Assembly: GCA_016716235.1 (NCBI GenBank) | Contig: JADJWS010000003.1 | Span: 310,001-374,000, forward strand | Reading direction: 5' to 3' | DNA length: 64,000 bases | Source: Candidatus Defluviilinea gracilis | GTDB taxonomy: Bacteria; Chloroflexota; Anaerolineae; Anaerolineales; Villigracilaceae | Part shown: positions 49,972 through 57,955 of the stretch, piece after piece | Numbering within the stretch: position 1 is the stretch's first letter | Layout: each line of letters opens with the position of its first letter | The notes under the pieces: model-generated | The model's input: the letters and a program-made list of their open reading frames with translations, nothing else | Databases searched by the model: none | What the model was told of the DNA's origin: nothing | Made by a program: the position numbers and the translations under genes

Positions 49972-50003
49972 TTTTATTGCAACGTTTATAGGAGTTTAGT
50001 TTC

Positions 50004-50546
50004 ATGCATCGCCTCTTCCCTGTTTCTACAAAAGACGACATTTTCCCCGAATACCAAAATACCCCTGTTGGATTATTGCTTGAATACAACAATCTCAACA
50101 GGGAGTATGAAGCGTACACACAAGCGCAATTGCTGATCGGCATGTGCATGGATAACCGCAAGCATTTGCATATCCCTGATAACTTTGCATACATCATCCG
50201 CGCGGGCGGCGCGAATTTGCGCTACAGCGAATTCAAAGTTTCATACGCCATCGCGGTGGGAGGCGTGACGTGCATCGCGTTGATCGGTCACAACCAGTGC
50301 GGGATGGTCAACTTGATGTCGCGCAAGGAGGCGTTCATTCAAGGTTTGGTCGAACGCGCAGGCTGGGAGCGCGAGCTGGCGGAACAACACTTCACGAACT
50401 TTACCCCGATGTTCGAGATCGGCAACGAAATCGATTTCGTGCTCAGCGAGGCGCAACGGTTACGATCGCGTTACCCGAAGATCTTTGTCGCGCCGTTGTT
50501 TTACAAGGTGGAGGATAATTTGTTGTATCAGGTGAAAAATATCTAG
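50004..50546 (+). CDS. Beta-carbonic anhydrase-like protein
   Basis: A 180-residue protein with the zinc ligands and catalytic dyad of beta-carbonic anhydrases: C48-x-D50-x-R52 ('GMCMDNRK') and H96-x-x-C99 ('GHNQCGM'). 'FAYIIRAGGANLR' matches the RNAG region. It would hydrate CO2 to bicarbonate in the cytoplasm. The region between R52 and H96 is short, as in compact bacterial types. TAGGAG lies upstream. The SulP transporter 5 kb away could handle bicarbonate, but nothing ties them. Confidence 0.8.
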   Translation: MHRLFPVSTKDDIFPEYQNTPVGLLLEYNNLNREYEAYTQAQLLIGMCMDNRKHLHIPDNFAYIIRAGGANLRYSEFKVSYAIAVGGVTCIALIGHNQCGMVNLMSRKEAFIQGLVERAGWERELAEQHFTNFTPMFEIGNEIDFVLSEAQRLRSRYPKIFVAPLFYKVEDNLLYQVKNI

Positions 50547-50552
50547 GGGATT

Positions 50553-51638
50553 CTACGCCGCCGCTTTCAACGCCGAGCGGATCATCAAAAATTCGGTGAT
50601 GTTTTCCGCGGTGATCAAGCCGACGAATTGACCGGCGTGCATGACGGGCAGAGTCTTCGCGCCCGTTTCTTGCAGACGAGTGAGGGCTGATTCGACCATG
50701 TCGTGCGAATCCACACTGGGGACATCTTTCCGCATCACGCCGACGACCGGCGCGCTTTGTCCCTGGCGCGATAACGCGGCGATGAACGCGTCGCGTTCGA
50801 GGATTCCCATCACTGCTCCGTTGGCATCCACCACGGGGAAATCATGCTGTGAACCGGCAAGGATGAGTCCCACAACTTGCGCAAGCGTGTCGCGCGGCGA
50901 AAGGGTTTTGAAATCCGTCAGCATCGCTCGCGTGACGGGGATTCCGCTGATCGAATTTTTCATCAACGCCATGCTGGCTTCCTGCGACGCGCCGATGTAG
51001 ACGAAGAAAGCGATGAACAGCAGGAAGGGATTGCTGAACATGCCGATAAACCCAAACAAGAACGCTATGCCCTGACCGATGCTCGCGGCAACCTGCGTCG
51101 CGTGGACGTAGTCCATACGCATGGCGAGGATGGCTCGCAAAACACGCCCGCCGTCCATGGGGAAGGCAGGGATAAGATTAAAGAGCACGAGGGTGATGTT
51201 GATCACCATCAAGCGCATGAGAAAAGAGCCTGAGGCGATGGTCAAGCTGGTGAGCGGAGTCAGTTTCCCCGTCGCGGCAAGAAGCGCAAAGAGAATCCCA
51301 GCGATGACCACGTTAACGGCGGGTCCCATCAGCGCGACCCACAACTCCTCGATGGGTTTATCAGGCATGCGCTCCAACCGCGCCACACCGCCAATGGGAT
51401 ATAGGGTGATGTCGCGGGTTTTGATGCCGTATTTGCGGGCGGTCAGCGCGTGACCGTATTCATGCAAGACAACGCAGAGAAAAAGAGCGAGGATGAAGAT
51501 GATGCCGTTCACCACCTGGGCGATGGTCCCATGCTGGAGCCAGTAGCTGTATCCCACCCAGCCGATCAATAGAAGAAACGTGGCATGGACGTACACGTCA
51601 ATGCCAAGAAAGCGACCCAGTTTCCATTGCCATTTCAT
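50553..51638 (-). CDS. Site-2-protease-family M50 metalloprotease with CBS pair
   Basis: A 361-residue membrane protease: H59-E60-Y-G-H63 in the first motif ('VVLHEYGHALTARKYG') and 'NLIPAFPMDGGRVLRAIL' for the third ligand Asp. Six helices are predicted. Two CBS domains occupy about residues 235-350 ('FPVVDANGAVMGILERDAF', 'LPVMHAGQFVGLITAEN'). CBS-bearing S2P proteases may respond to adenosine nucleotides. GGAG precedes the ATG. Confidence 0.92.
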   Translation of the reverse strand: MKWQWKLGRFLGIDVYVHATFLLLIGWVGYSYWLQHGTIAQVVNGIIFILALFLCVVLHEYGHALTARKYGIKTRDITLYPIGGVARLERMPDKPIEELWVALMGPAVNVVIAGILFALLAATGKLTPLTSLTIASGSFLMRLMVINITLVLFNLIPAFPMDGGRVLRAILAMRMDYVHATQVAASIGQGIAFLFGFIGMFSNPFLLFIAFFVYIGASQEASMALMKNSISGIPVTRAMLTDFKTLSPRDTLAQVVGLILAGSQHDFPVVDANGAVMGILERDAFIAALSRQGQSAPVVGVMRKDVPSVDSHDMVESALTRLQETGAKTLPVMHAGQFVGLITAENITEFLMIRSALKAAA

Positions 51639-52082
51639 TTTTTATCTCCTTCGGTTGATTAGAGTTTACACTCTGCCTGTTAGAAGATTGTTGTAGTTTT
51701 ATGAAGATAACATGAAAATTTGACTCTACCGTTTTTAACGGGAAGTCTTTTTTTTCAAACACAAAGGACACGACGGTCACAAAGGAAATACTCAAGGACT
51801 CGGGGTTCTTTTTTGCCATTTGTGTCGCTTCGATGAACTCAGCGCAAGACTCTGTGTCTTCCGTGGTGAGGCGCTTTCCCGTTGATTACGAGGGATTCGA
51901 AAATTTTCGACGAAAATAAAGACCCGCCCAGATCACCTTGCATTTTCAAAATCGGGACGCTGATTCACGCAGAAAACGCAGATTTTCTTTCTTTTGAATC
52001 AGCGAAATCAGCGTTTATCTGCGTCCAAATGTATTCTGTAAGATAATCAGAGACCCGCCATGCTGGCGGGTCTGGTTCGATG
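51639..52082. other. Long intergenic stretch with repeats
   Basis: About 440 bases with no credible gene. It contains the promoter side of the M50 gene (GGAG and an A/T-rich start near 51640-51720), a phrase-like run ('CACAAAGGACACGACGGTCA' near 51760-51780), and repeat copy 5 at 51949-52052. Confidence 0.5.
51949..52052. repeat. Dispersed 'GGACGC ... CTGCGTCC' repeat, copy 5
   Basis: Starts CAAAATCGGGACGCTGATTC and ends with CTGCGTCC and AAGATAATCAG. It is nearly the same, word for word, as the copy at 12667-12748. Confidence 0.65.
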
Positions 52083-53294
52083 TTATTTGATGATCCCCAA
52101 TTTCTTCCCCGCTTCGCCGATGACGTCCATCGCGCGTTCGATCTCGCTCGGGTCGTGCGCGGCGGTGACGGTTGCCCTCAGCCTCGCCAATCCCTCTGGC
52201 ACGGCGGGCGAAACGACCGGCAGGACGAACACATCGTTGTGTTGCGCTTCGCGCGTCATGGCGAACGCCGCTTCATCCGTGCCGCATAAGACAGGGACGA
52301 TTGCCGTCTCGGTGAGCATGGTGTCGAAGCCCATGCTTTTGAGCCCGCCGATGAATTGTTTGGTGTTCTGATTCAAGCGTTCGATGCGCCAGGGTTCATC
52401 GAGGATCACTTTGAAGGCTTCGTTCGCGGCGGCGGCTTGCGCGGGCGGCAGGGCGGCGGAGAAAATATACGCGCGGCTCGCGTGACGCAGATAGGTGATG
52501 ATCTCTTTGCTCGCGGCGACATATCCGCCCACCGAGGGGATGGTCTTGCTCAAGGTGCCCATCTTGATATCGATGCCCTCGTAGAGGTCGAAATATTCTT
52601 CGATGCCGCGCCCGGTCTTGCCGAGCACGCCGATCGAGTGCGCCTCATCGATCATCAACCAGGCGTTGTATTTTTTGCACAGGTCAACCATCGTAGGCAG
52701 GTCGATGATGTCGCCGTCCATGCTGAAGACCGAATCGGCAATGACGAGTTTGGCAACGTCGCTCGGCGCGTTTTTCAGCAAGCCTTCGAGATGATCCATT
52801 TCGTTGTGGCGGAATCGGCGAAACTCCGCGCCCGACATCAAACAGCCGTCCACGATGGAGGCGTGATTCAATTTATCGGAGAAGACATAATCGCCGCGTC
52901 CCATCATGGTCGAGACGACAGTTAGATTCGTTGCATAGCCCGATGAATACGTGATCGCAGATTCGGCGTGTTTGAAATTTGCGATCGTCTCTTCGAGTTC
53001 ATTGTGGATCGTCAACGTGCCAGCCAGCGTGCGCACGCCGTTCGTCCCCGTGCCGAATTTGTCTACGGCGGCTTTGGCGGCGGCGTTAATGCGCGGGTGG
53101 TTGAGCAAGCCCAAGTAGCCGTAGGAGGCGTACATCCCCATCACGCGCCCGCGCACGCGCACTTTCGAGTCATCGAGCAGTTCTTCCACAGGCTGGTTGT
53201 AAAAATACAAGTCGTTTTCTTTGAGCATGGCAACGCGATCGTTCATCGCTTTGATGCGGCGGGTGACGGCGTCGTCGGTGTGATGCAAATCCAT
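52083..53294 (-). CDS. Alpha-oxoamine synthase (glycine C-acetyltransferase / KAPA synthase-like)
   Basis: A 403-residue PLP enzyme of fold type I. 'YLGLLNHPRI', 'GTGTNGVRTLAGT', 'FSDKLNHASIVDG', 'DEAHSIGVLGKTGRG' and the PLP lysine in 'GTLSKTIPSVGGY' are all present. The family condenses an amino acid with acyl-CoA; candidates are 2-amino-3-ketobutyrate ligase, 8-amino-7-oxononanoate synthase or a serine palmitoyltransferase-like enzyme. No tdh or bio gene is nearby to decide. GGAGG lies before the ATG. Confidence 0.88.
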   Translation of the reverse strand: MDLHHTDDAVTRRIKAMNDRVAMLKENDLYFYNQPVEELLDDSKVRVRGRVMGMYASYGYLGLLNHPRINAAAKAAVDKFGTGTNGVRTLAGTLTIHNELEETIANFKHAESAITYSSGYATNLTVVSTMMGRGDYVFSDKLNHASIVDGCLMSGAEFRRFRHNEMDHLEGLLKNAPSDVAKLVIADSVFSMDGDIIDLPTMVDLCKKYNAWLMIDEAHSIGVLGKTGRGIEEYFDLYEGIDIKMGTLSKTIPSVGGYVAASKEIITYLRHASRAYIFSAALPPAQAAAANEAFKVILDEPWRIERLNQNTKQFIGGLKSMGFDTMLTETAIVPVLCGTDEAAFAMTREAQHNDVFVLPVVSPAVPEGLARLRATVTAAHDPSEIERAMDVIGEAGKKLGIIK

Positions 53295-53344
53295 ACAAAT
53301 CCTCCGGGAAAGAATGCGGCAAGTGTACCAGACTGTGAAGCGAT

Positions 53345-54340
53345 TTAGAAATCATCCCGCGACAAACGAACAGGCATCGACGCGCGGGACGATTCGAGCA
53401 AAGCGCGGATCACGCGGATATTGGCGCGCGAATCATCCAGTGAGACGCGCGGTTCGCGCCCCAGCAGAATCGCGTCCGCCATATCCTCCACCTCGCCGAT
53501 ATACAATTCGCCGCCGCGCACGCGGATCGATTCAGTCTTGTCGTTCCGCGTGAGATAGATCGTTTCATCGACGCCGGGTTTAAACGGATGCGGAATATTC
53601 AACGCGCCGTCACTGCCGACAATTTCCATAAATGCGTGGAACGGGATGACGAAACTGGAGTCAAACTGCGCGTGGAGGTCTCCATCGAAACGCATCTGCC
53701 CGACGAAGGTCTCGTCGATTCCTGTCGGACCTTCGACCTGCCAGCCAAATACTTCGACCGGCTCCAAGCCTGTGACCATTCTTGCGTAACTGATTGGGTA
53801 ACAGCCCACATCCCAAATGCTTCCGCCGCCCCACTCGGGGGTCAAGCGCGCATCGTTTTCGCGGGTCAGCACGAAGCTGAACGAGCCGCGGATCATCTTT
53901 AACGCGCCGAGCGAGCCGCTCCGCACAATCTCCCGCGCTTTCAACGTCTGCGGATGGTGACGGTACATGAACGCCTCCGCCACGATTCGTCCATGCGTAT
54001 GCGCGGCATGTTTGATGGCGTCCACTTCCTCTACGGATAACGCGAGCGGCTTTTCGCAGAGCACGTGCTTGCCTGCCTCCACCGCTTTAATCGTCCATTC
54101 GGCATGGAGGTGATTCGGCAACGAGTTGTAAATCACGTCAATGTCGGGGTCGGCAAGTAACGCCTCATACGAGCCATGCGCGCGCGGGATCTTTTTCTCT
54201 TTGGCGTAGGCGTTGGCACTCTCTGGCGAACGAGAAGCCACAGCCAACACATGATTCCGCTTCGAAACTTGCAACGGCGGGATCAATGCGCGGTTGATGC
54301 GCGCCGTGGAGAGTAATCCCCAGTTGAGAGTTTTGGTCAT
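53345..54340 (-). CDS. Gfo/Idh/MocA-family oxidoreductase
   Basis: A 331-residue NAD(P)-dependent dehydrogenase. The N-terminal Rossmann domain starts 'NWGLLSTARINRALIPPL', 'GKHVLCEKPLAL' contains the conserved EKP motif, and 'GGSIWDVGCYPISYARM' matches the His/Asp-bearing C-terminal region (here Cys-Tyr variant). It starts 13 bases after the stop of the thioredoxin-like gene, so the two may be co-transcribed. The sugar or cyclitol substrate is unknown. Confidence 0.92.
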   Translation of the reverse strand: MTKTLNWGLLSTARINRALIPPLQVSKRNHVLAVASRSPESANAYAKEKKIPRAHGSYEALLADPDIDVIYNSLPNHLHAEWTIKAVEAGKHVLCEKPLALSVEEVDAIKHAAHTHGRIVAEAFMYRHHPQTLKAREIVRSGSLGALKMIRGSFSFVLTRENDARLTPEWGGGSIWDVGCYPISYARMVTGLEPVEVFGWQVEGPTGIDETFVGQMRFDGDLHAQFDSSFVIPFHAFMEIVGSDGALNIPHPFKPGVDETIYLTRNDKTESIRVRGGELYIGEVEDMADAILLGREPRVSLDDSRANIRVIRALLESSRASMPVRLSRDDF

Positions 54341-54353
54341 TGCTTGTATACCA

Positions 54354-54776
54354 TCAGTCTTTGCACAGCGGGTCTAACACGGCGGAAAATTCCTTCGGTT
54401 CCACCGTACCAAACCAGCGATAAAGAATATCATTCTGCGAATCGAGAAGCACAAACTCGGGCGTGGCGAAAGGAGACAACAGGTCGCGCCATGCGGTCCG
54501 CTCATGGAAGTTAACGCGCTCCACCTTCATACATCCATTGTACTGATTCTTGATCCCATCCACGATGGGCTTCATGGCGCGACATTCCATTCAAGCGCCA
54601 GAAAAGAACTCGATGAAAGTGAGGTCGTTCGGCTGAATGCGCGGGGCGGAGGTGACGGCAACCGACGGCGTAGAGACAGGGCTTGTGGCGCGCGGAATCG
54701 GGGTCGCCGACGCCTCTCTCGCGCAAGAGGACAGGAGAACCGAAATAAAAAAGAGGATTCTCAATCGACGGGTCAT
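54354..54776 (-). CDS. Thioredoxin-like lipoprotein with in-frame TGA at the first CxxC position (candidate selenoprotein)
   Basis: Read through one TGA (54591-54593), this is a 140-residue lipoprotein: signal peptide with lipobox 'VLLSSC', a Thr/Pro/Ser linker and a thioredoxin fold. The active site reads G-A-(TGA62)-M-E-C65-R-A-M-K-P, so the stop codon occupies the first Cys of CxxC, as in UxxC selenoproteins. 'PIVDGIKNQYNG' and the cis-Pro segment 'FATPEFVLLDSQND' are intact after the TGA. A GC-rich hairpin lies 21 bases downstream of the TGA. The promoter (TATAAT six bases before ATG) is perfect. A nonsense mutation is the alternative; selA/B/C are not in the window. Confidence 0.6.
54555..54569 (-). 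promoter_or_regulatory. Possible bacterial SECIS hairpin
   Basis: On the minus strand CCCATC (54569-54564), loop GTG, and GATGGG (54560-54555). The loop begins 28 bases after the TGA and starts with G, within the spacing and loop rules usually given for bacterial SECIS elements. The stem is only six base pairs. Confidence 0.4.
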
Positions 54777-54782
54777 GATGAG

Positions 54783-54788
54783 ATTATA
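54783..54788 (-). promoter_or_regulatory. -10 element TATAAT, leaderless start of the thioredoxin-like gene
   Basis: TATAAT-CTCATC-ATG on the minus strand. The layout is almost identical to that of the LysM lipoprotein (TATAAT-CTCCTC-ATG). Confidence 0.65.
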
Positions 54789-54818
54789 TCGGATTGCCAG
54801 CGCAATCACTATCTGTAT

Positions 54819-54911
54819 TTCGCGAAAGTTCAGGCGGCAGTTCGATTTACCAAGCAAATCGTGTTGCCTGCCTTGACGCAGTACAACTGCGTCAAGAACC
54901 TGTTTTCGCGA
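54819..54911. repeat. Composite multi-hairpin palindromic element, second copy
   Basis: TCGCGAAA and TTTTCGCGA close the element at its ends. Inside are a CGATTT...AAATCG hairpin (54843-54861) and TTGACGCAGT/ACTGCGTCAA with a 3-base loop (54873-54895). The latter hairpin is the same as in 17688-17710. The element lies between the thioredoxin-like promoter and the SulP stop codon. Confidence 0.75.
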
Positions 54912-54919
54912 TCCACTGC

Positions 54920-56608
54920 CTATCCACCGCCAGAGCAATATTTACATCCCCGCTTCTCTGCCGCGACGATTGCCTGGTCGCTCGACCAGAAGAAGTTTTT
55001 CTCTCCGATGGTATCCACGAGTCCGCCGCGCTTCATCATGTTGTAGGCATTGTCATGGACTCCCGCGAACATGAGCGTTCCACCTCGCTGATGCAAACGT
55101 TCATGCAGACGATGGATCGCCTCGATGCCCGCCGTGTCAATCAGCGAAACTCCGCGCATCGAGAGGATCAACGCGTGTGTGTCTTTCAAATTTTGAAACG
55201 CCTCGTTGAATTGTCCCGTCGCCGCAAAGAACAACGGACCCGTGAGGAACGCAACCTTCACGTGTTTGCACTTCCCCGCCGTTTCGATTCCCTTTTGCTT
55301 GAGCCGCTGAACGTCTACTTCCTGTACTTCGATGTCAATGCCCGCGATCTTGTTGAGGAAGACCGCGCCCGCGAGGAAGGAACCGATGAGGATGGCTTGC
55401 GTCAAATCGAGGACAACAGTGGCAAGCATCGTCACGATGAACGAGATCATGTCGGTCTTGAAGCGTTTGCCGAAGATGAATCGAATCGCCTCCCATTCGT
55501 TCATGCGGATGGCGGTGACCATCAACACACCCGCCAACGCCGCCAAAGGGATTCGTCCCATGAACGGCGCGAGCAGAAACATGGACAGCAACAACCCGAT
55601 GGCGTGGACAATGCTGACAAGGCGGGTCTGTCCGCCCGATTTGATTCCCACACTGGAGCGCGCGATCGCCGCCGTGGCGGGCACTCCGCCGAAGAACGGG
55701 ATGAGCATGTTGCCCACGCCTTGTGCGATCAACTCTTGATTCGCCTGCAAGCGGATACCGGTCATGTTCGAGCCAACCGCGCCGCACAACAACGACTCCA
55801 CTGCGCCCAATGCGGTGATGGTGAGAGTCGGCGCGAGGAATTCGGAGAGGTGAGTCCAGGGGATGTTGGAAAGAGAAAGTCGAGATTGGAGAATTAGAGA
55901 ATTGGGGATGTCGCCGATGGTTTGGGCGGACCAACTCAACGCTTGTGCTGAGCCGTGTCGAAGCATCGAGGAAAGAAGCGTGGCGAGGATGATGCCGAGG
56001 AGTGACGCGGGGAAGCGCGCCGTCCATTTTTTGGGCATGAAGAGCATCGTCCCGATCACAAGCAAACCGATGGCTAGAGACTGGAGGCTGGGGGTGAATC
56101 CGCCTTGAAAGTATCCGAGAATTTTTTCCGCGGCGGTGTCTGTGGCGGGAGTTTTGACGCCGAGCAGGTTGTCAATTTGACCGATGAAGATGATGAGCGC
56201 GATGCCCGAGGTGAATCCGCTGATCACGGCGGAGGGGATGAACGCGATGAAACGCCCGAGCCGCAACAGACCGATGACGAATAGGATAATGCCCGAAAGC
56301 AAACCCGCGACCCAGATGCCTTCGAGTCCGTAGCGTTGGACGAGGACGATCAACACGGCAGACATCGCGCCTGTGGGTCCGCTGATCTGGAACGGCGCGC
56401 CCGTAAGCGCTCCCATCACAAAGCCCGCGAGGATGGCGGTGACGAGTCCTGCCGCCGCGGTCGCGCCCGAGGCAACTCCGAACGCCAGCGCGAGCGGCAA
56501 CGCCACCGCGGCAACGGTGAGACCCGCGAGCAAGTCCTGTTGAAATTTGGCAAGCGAATAGCCAGTGAACTCGTCCTTGTACAGGCGAGCGAGACTTCTT
56601 CTTGGCAT
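54920..56608 (-). CDS. SulP-family anion transporter with STAS domain
   Basis: A 562-residue transporter with about 12-14 membrane segments: 'LPLALAFGVASGATAAAGLVTAILAG', 'QISGPTGAMSAVLIVL' (the SulP substrate-site region) and 'GFTSGIALIIFIGQ' are typical. The cytoplasmic STAS domain (about 430-550) has 'LSMRGVSLIDTAGIEAI'. Substrate may be sulfate or bicarbonate. Residues about 235-247 ('SLILQSRLSLS') are encoded by a GAGATTGGAGAATTAGAGAA repeat, apparently an in-frame insert between helices. GGAG precedes the ATG at 56608. Confidence 0.92.
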   Translation of the reverse strand: MPRRSLARLYKDEFTGYSLAKFQQDLLAGLTVAAVALPLALAFGVASGATAAAGLVTAILAGFVMGALTGAPFQISGPTGAMSAVLIVLVQRYGLEGIWVAGLLSGIILFVIGLLRLGRFIAFIPSAVISGFTSGIALIIFIGQIDNLLGVKTPATDTAAEKILGYFQGGFTPSLQSLAIGLLVIGTMLFMPKKWTARFPASLLGIILATLLSSMLRHGSAQALSWSAQTIGDIPNSLILQSRLSLSNIPWTHLSEFLAPTLTITALGAVESLLCGAVGSNMTGIRLQANQELIAQGVGNMLIPFFGGVPATAAIARSSVGIKSGGQTRLVSIVHAIGLLLSMFLLAPFMGRIPLAALAGVLMVTAIRMNEWEAIRFIFGKRFKTDMISFIVTMLATVVLDLTQAILIGSFLAGAVFLNKIAGIDIEVQEVDVQRLKQKGIETAGKCKHVKVAFLTGPLFFAATGQFNEAFQNLKDTHALILSMRGVSLIDTAGIEAIHRLHERLHQRGGTLMFAGVHDNAYNMMKRGGLVDTIGEKNFFWSSDQAIVAAEKRGCKYCSGGG

Positions 56609-56719
56609 AGATTGTTCTCCGAAAATAGTAATTTCACAAAGGCTCACTGCTCCCCCAAGGCGTCCTTTGTGTTAGTGGCGGGATTGTATCATAAGCGTTA
56701 TTGCGGATATTTCCAAACT

Positions 56720-56729
56720 GGTCTAAAAT
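56720..56729. repeat. Target-site duplication, left
   Basis: GGTCTAAAAT, repeated exactly at 57940-57949 on the other side of the insertion sequence. Confidence 0.9.
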
Positions 56730-57939
56730 TAGGGCAATCGCATCTAAATCGGTGAGGCGAGGACTTTGAGGAGGTAATCCTGGTTCCAAGCGGCTTGGAG
56801 TTGCTTGGCATGCATACCGCCTTTGGCGGTTTTCTCCTGTTTGAGCAGATTGAGCGCAATGTGGCGAAGGACGGCGAAGTTTTCAGGAGCTTGATCTTTA
56901 CGCACACGACTATGGTCTTCCCGCAAAGCCACATCCAAGACCCAGTGCAGTTCATTTTCAATCGCCCAGTGTCTGCGCACCAGATGTAACAATCGTTTCG
57001 GGTGACTGGGCAGGCTGGAGATATAGTAGCGTACTGTTTTGGTTTCCTTGCCAGCCACGTTCCGCGTGCACACGAGCATGACAATGCTTTGCAGACCAGC
57101 CAGTTTTCTTTGTTACGAATCAAGTTTAGATAGGCAGGATCAGAGGTACTCCAGCATTCTCGAATTTCTATGCGCCCATGTCCCTTATTCGCTGTCTTGT
57201 CATAGTCCAGGGAAGCATATTTGAAGTTGTGGGCTTGATCGACCGCAAACACGACCGAAATATCTTCAAACAGACGCCCCTGGTTCTCTTTCACACTCAA
57301 AACATAATCTGCCTGAGCTGCGACGATGGTTTGGGCAATATTGGTTTGGGTTCCTATGGCATCTATGGTCACAATACAGCCTGCAAGCGCCAGAATCTTG
57401 AGTAATTCGGGGATGGCGGTGATCTCGTTCGACTTTTCGTCCACTTTACGCTGTCCCAGAACAATCTCGTTTTCTTCCGCCCAAGCGCTGACCATATAAA
57501 TGGCTCGTTTGCCCAGTAGCCGATCCTGCGAGCCACCCAAACGCTTCCCATCCATATTGATGATTTGCCTGGGATGATCTCATTGACTGCCCAGACCCAT
57601 TCGTAAAACGCCAACTGGAACTGTTGGGCATCCAACTTCGAGAAGACCCGACCAAAAGTGTCATGCGACGGGATACCATTCGGCAATTCAAGAAACGTGC
57701 TCAGCCAGACTATCTTGCTATGCCCAAAATGCTCAATGTCCGTCCAGCCTTCCGCTCCACAGATCACCGCACATATGGCGATGCTGATCAAATCTATGAG
57801 TTTATGTTCCTTCGTTCGATCCACCCGCGGATCGCTCACTTTGCTAAAATGCTCGGCGATCGCCTCCAATGGCTTCTTTGTCATGGCTACCTCCTTCAAG
57901 ATAGCCCTTTTTTACCTCAATTTAGATGCAATCGCCCTA
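56730..57939 (-). mobile_element. ISAs1-type insertion sequence, 1210 bp
   Basis: Bounded by a perfect 10-base target duplication. Its ends are imperfect inverted repeats: TAGGGCAATCGCATCTAAAT on the left, TAGGGCGATTGCATCTAAAT on the right (read inward). One transposase gene of the ISAs1 (DDE) family fills it but is broken by two frameshifts. Size, duplication length and transposase all agree with ISAs1. Confidence 0.92.
56744..57899 (-). pseudogene. ISAs1-family transposase, two frameshifts
   Basis: The three consecutive parts of one transposase lie in different frames. The N-terminal part (from 57899, 'SKVSDPRVDRTKEHKLIDLI', 'GIPSHDTFGRVFSKLD') runs to about 57565. The middle (from 'INMDGKR', with 'TIDAIGTQ') runs to about 57100. 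The C-terminal part has 'RRHWAIENELHWVLDVALRED', which carries the Glu of the DDE set. The second break is explained by one missing base near 57100 (TGG-CT-GGT). With both frames restored the length (about 385 residues) is normal. AGGAGG precedes the ATG. Sequencing error cannot be excluded. Confidence 0.88.
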
Positions 57940-57949
57940 GGTCTAAAAT
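57940..57949 (+). promoter_or_regulatory. Right target duplication holding the -10 of the STAND gene
   Basis: GGTCTAAAAT. Its TAAAAT (57944-57949) ends six bases before the ATG at 57956. Upstream of the left copy, TTGCGG (56701-56706) sits 17 bases before TAAAAT and looks like the original -35; now the IS end offers TTTAGA (57921-57926) at the same spacing. Confidence 0.55.
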
Positions 57950-57955
57950 TCCAGC

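Noticed and set aside
54591..54938. The two halves of the thioredoxin-like gene as separate genes
   Set aside because: The halves are in the same frame, directly adjoining at one TGA, and neither half is a complete domain; the second would begin in the middle of the active site.
56744..57899. Programmed frameshifting as the reason for the split transposase
   Set aside because: ISAs1 elements normally encode the transposase in one frame, and neither break lies at a slippery heptamer; decay or sequencing error is simpler.
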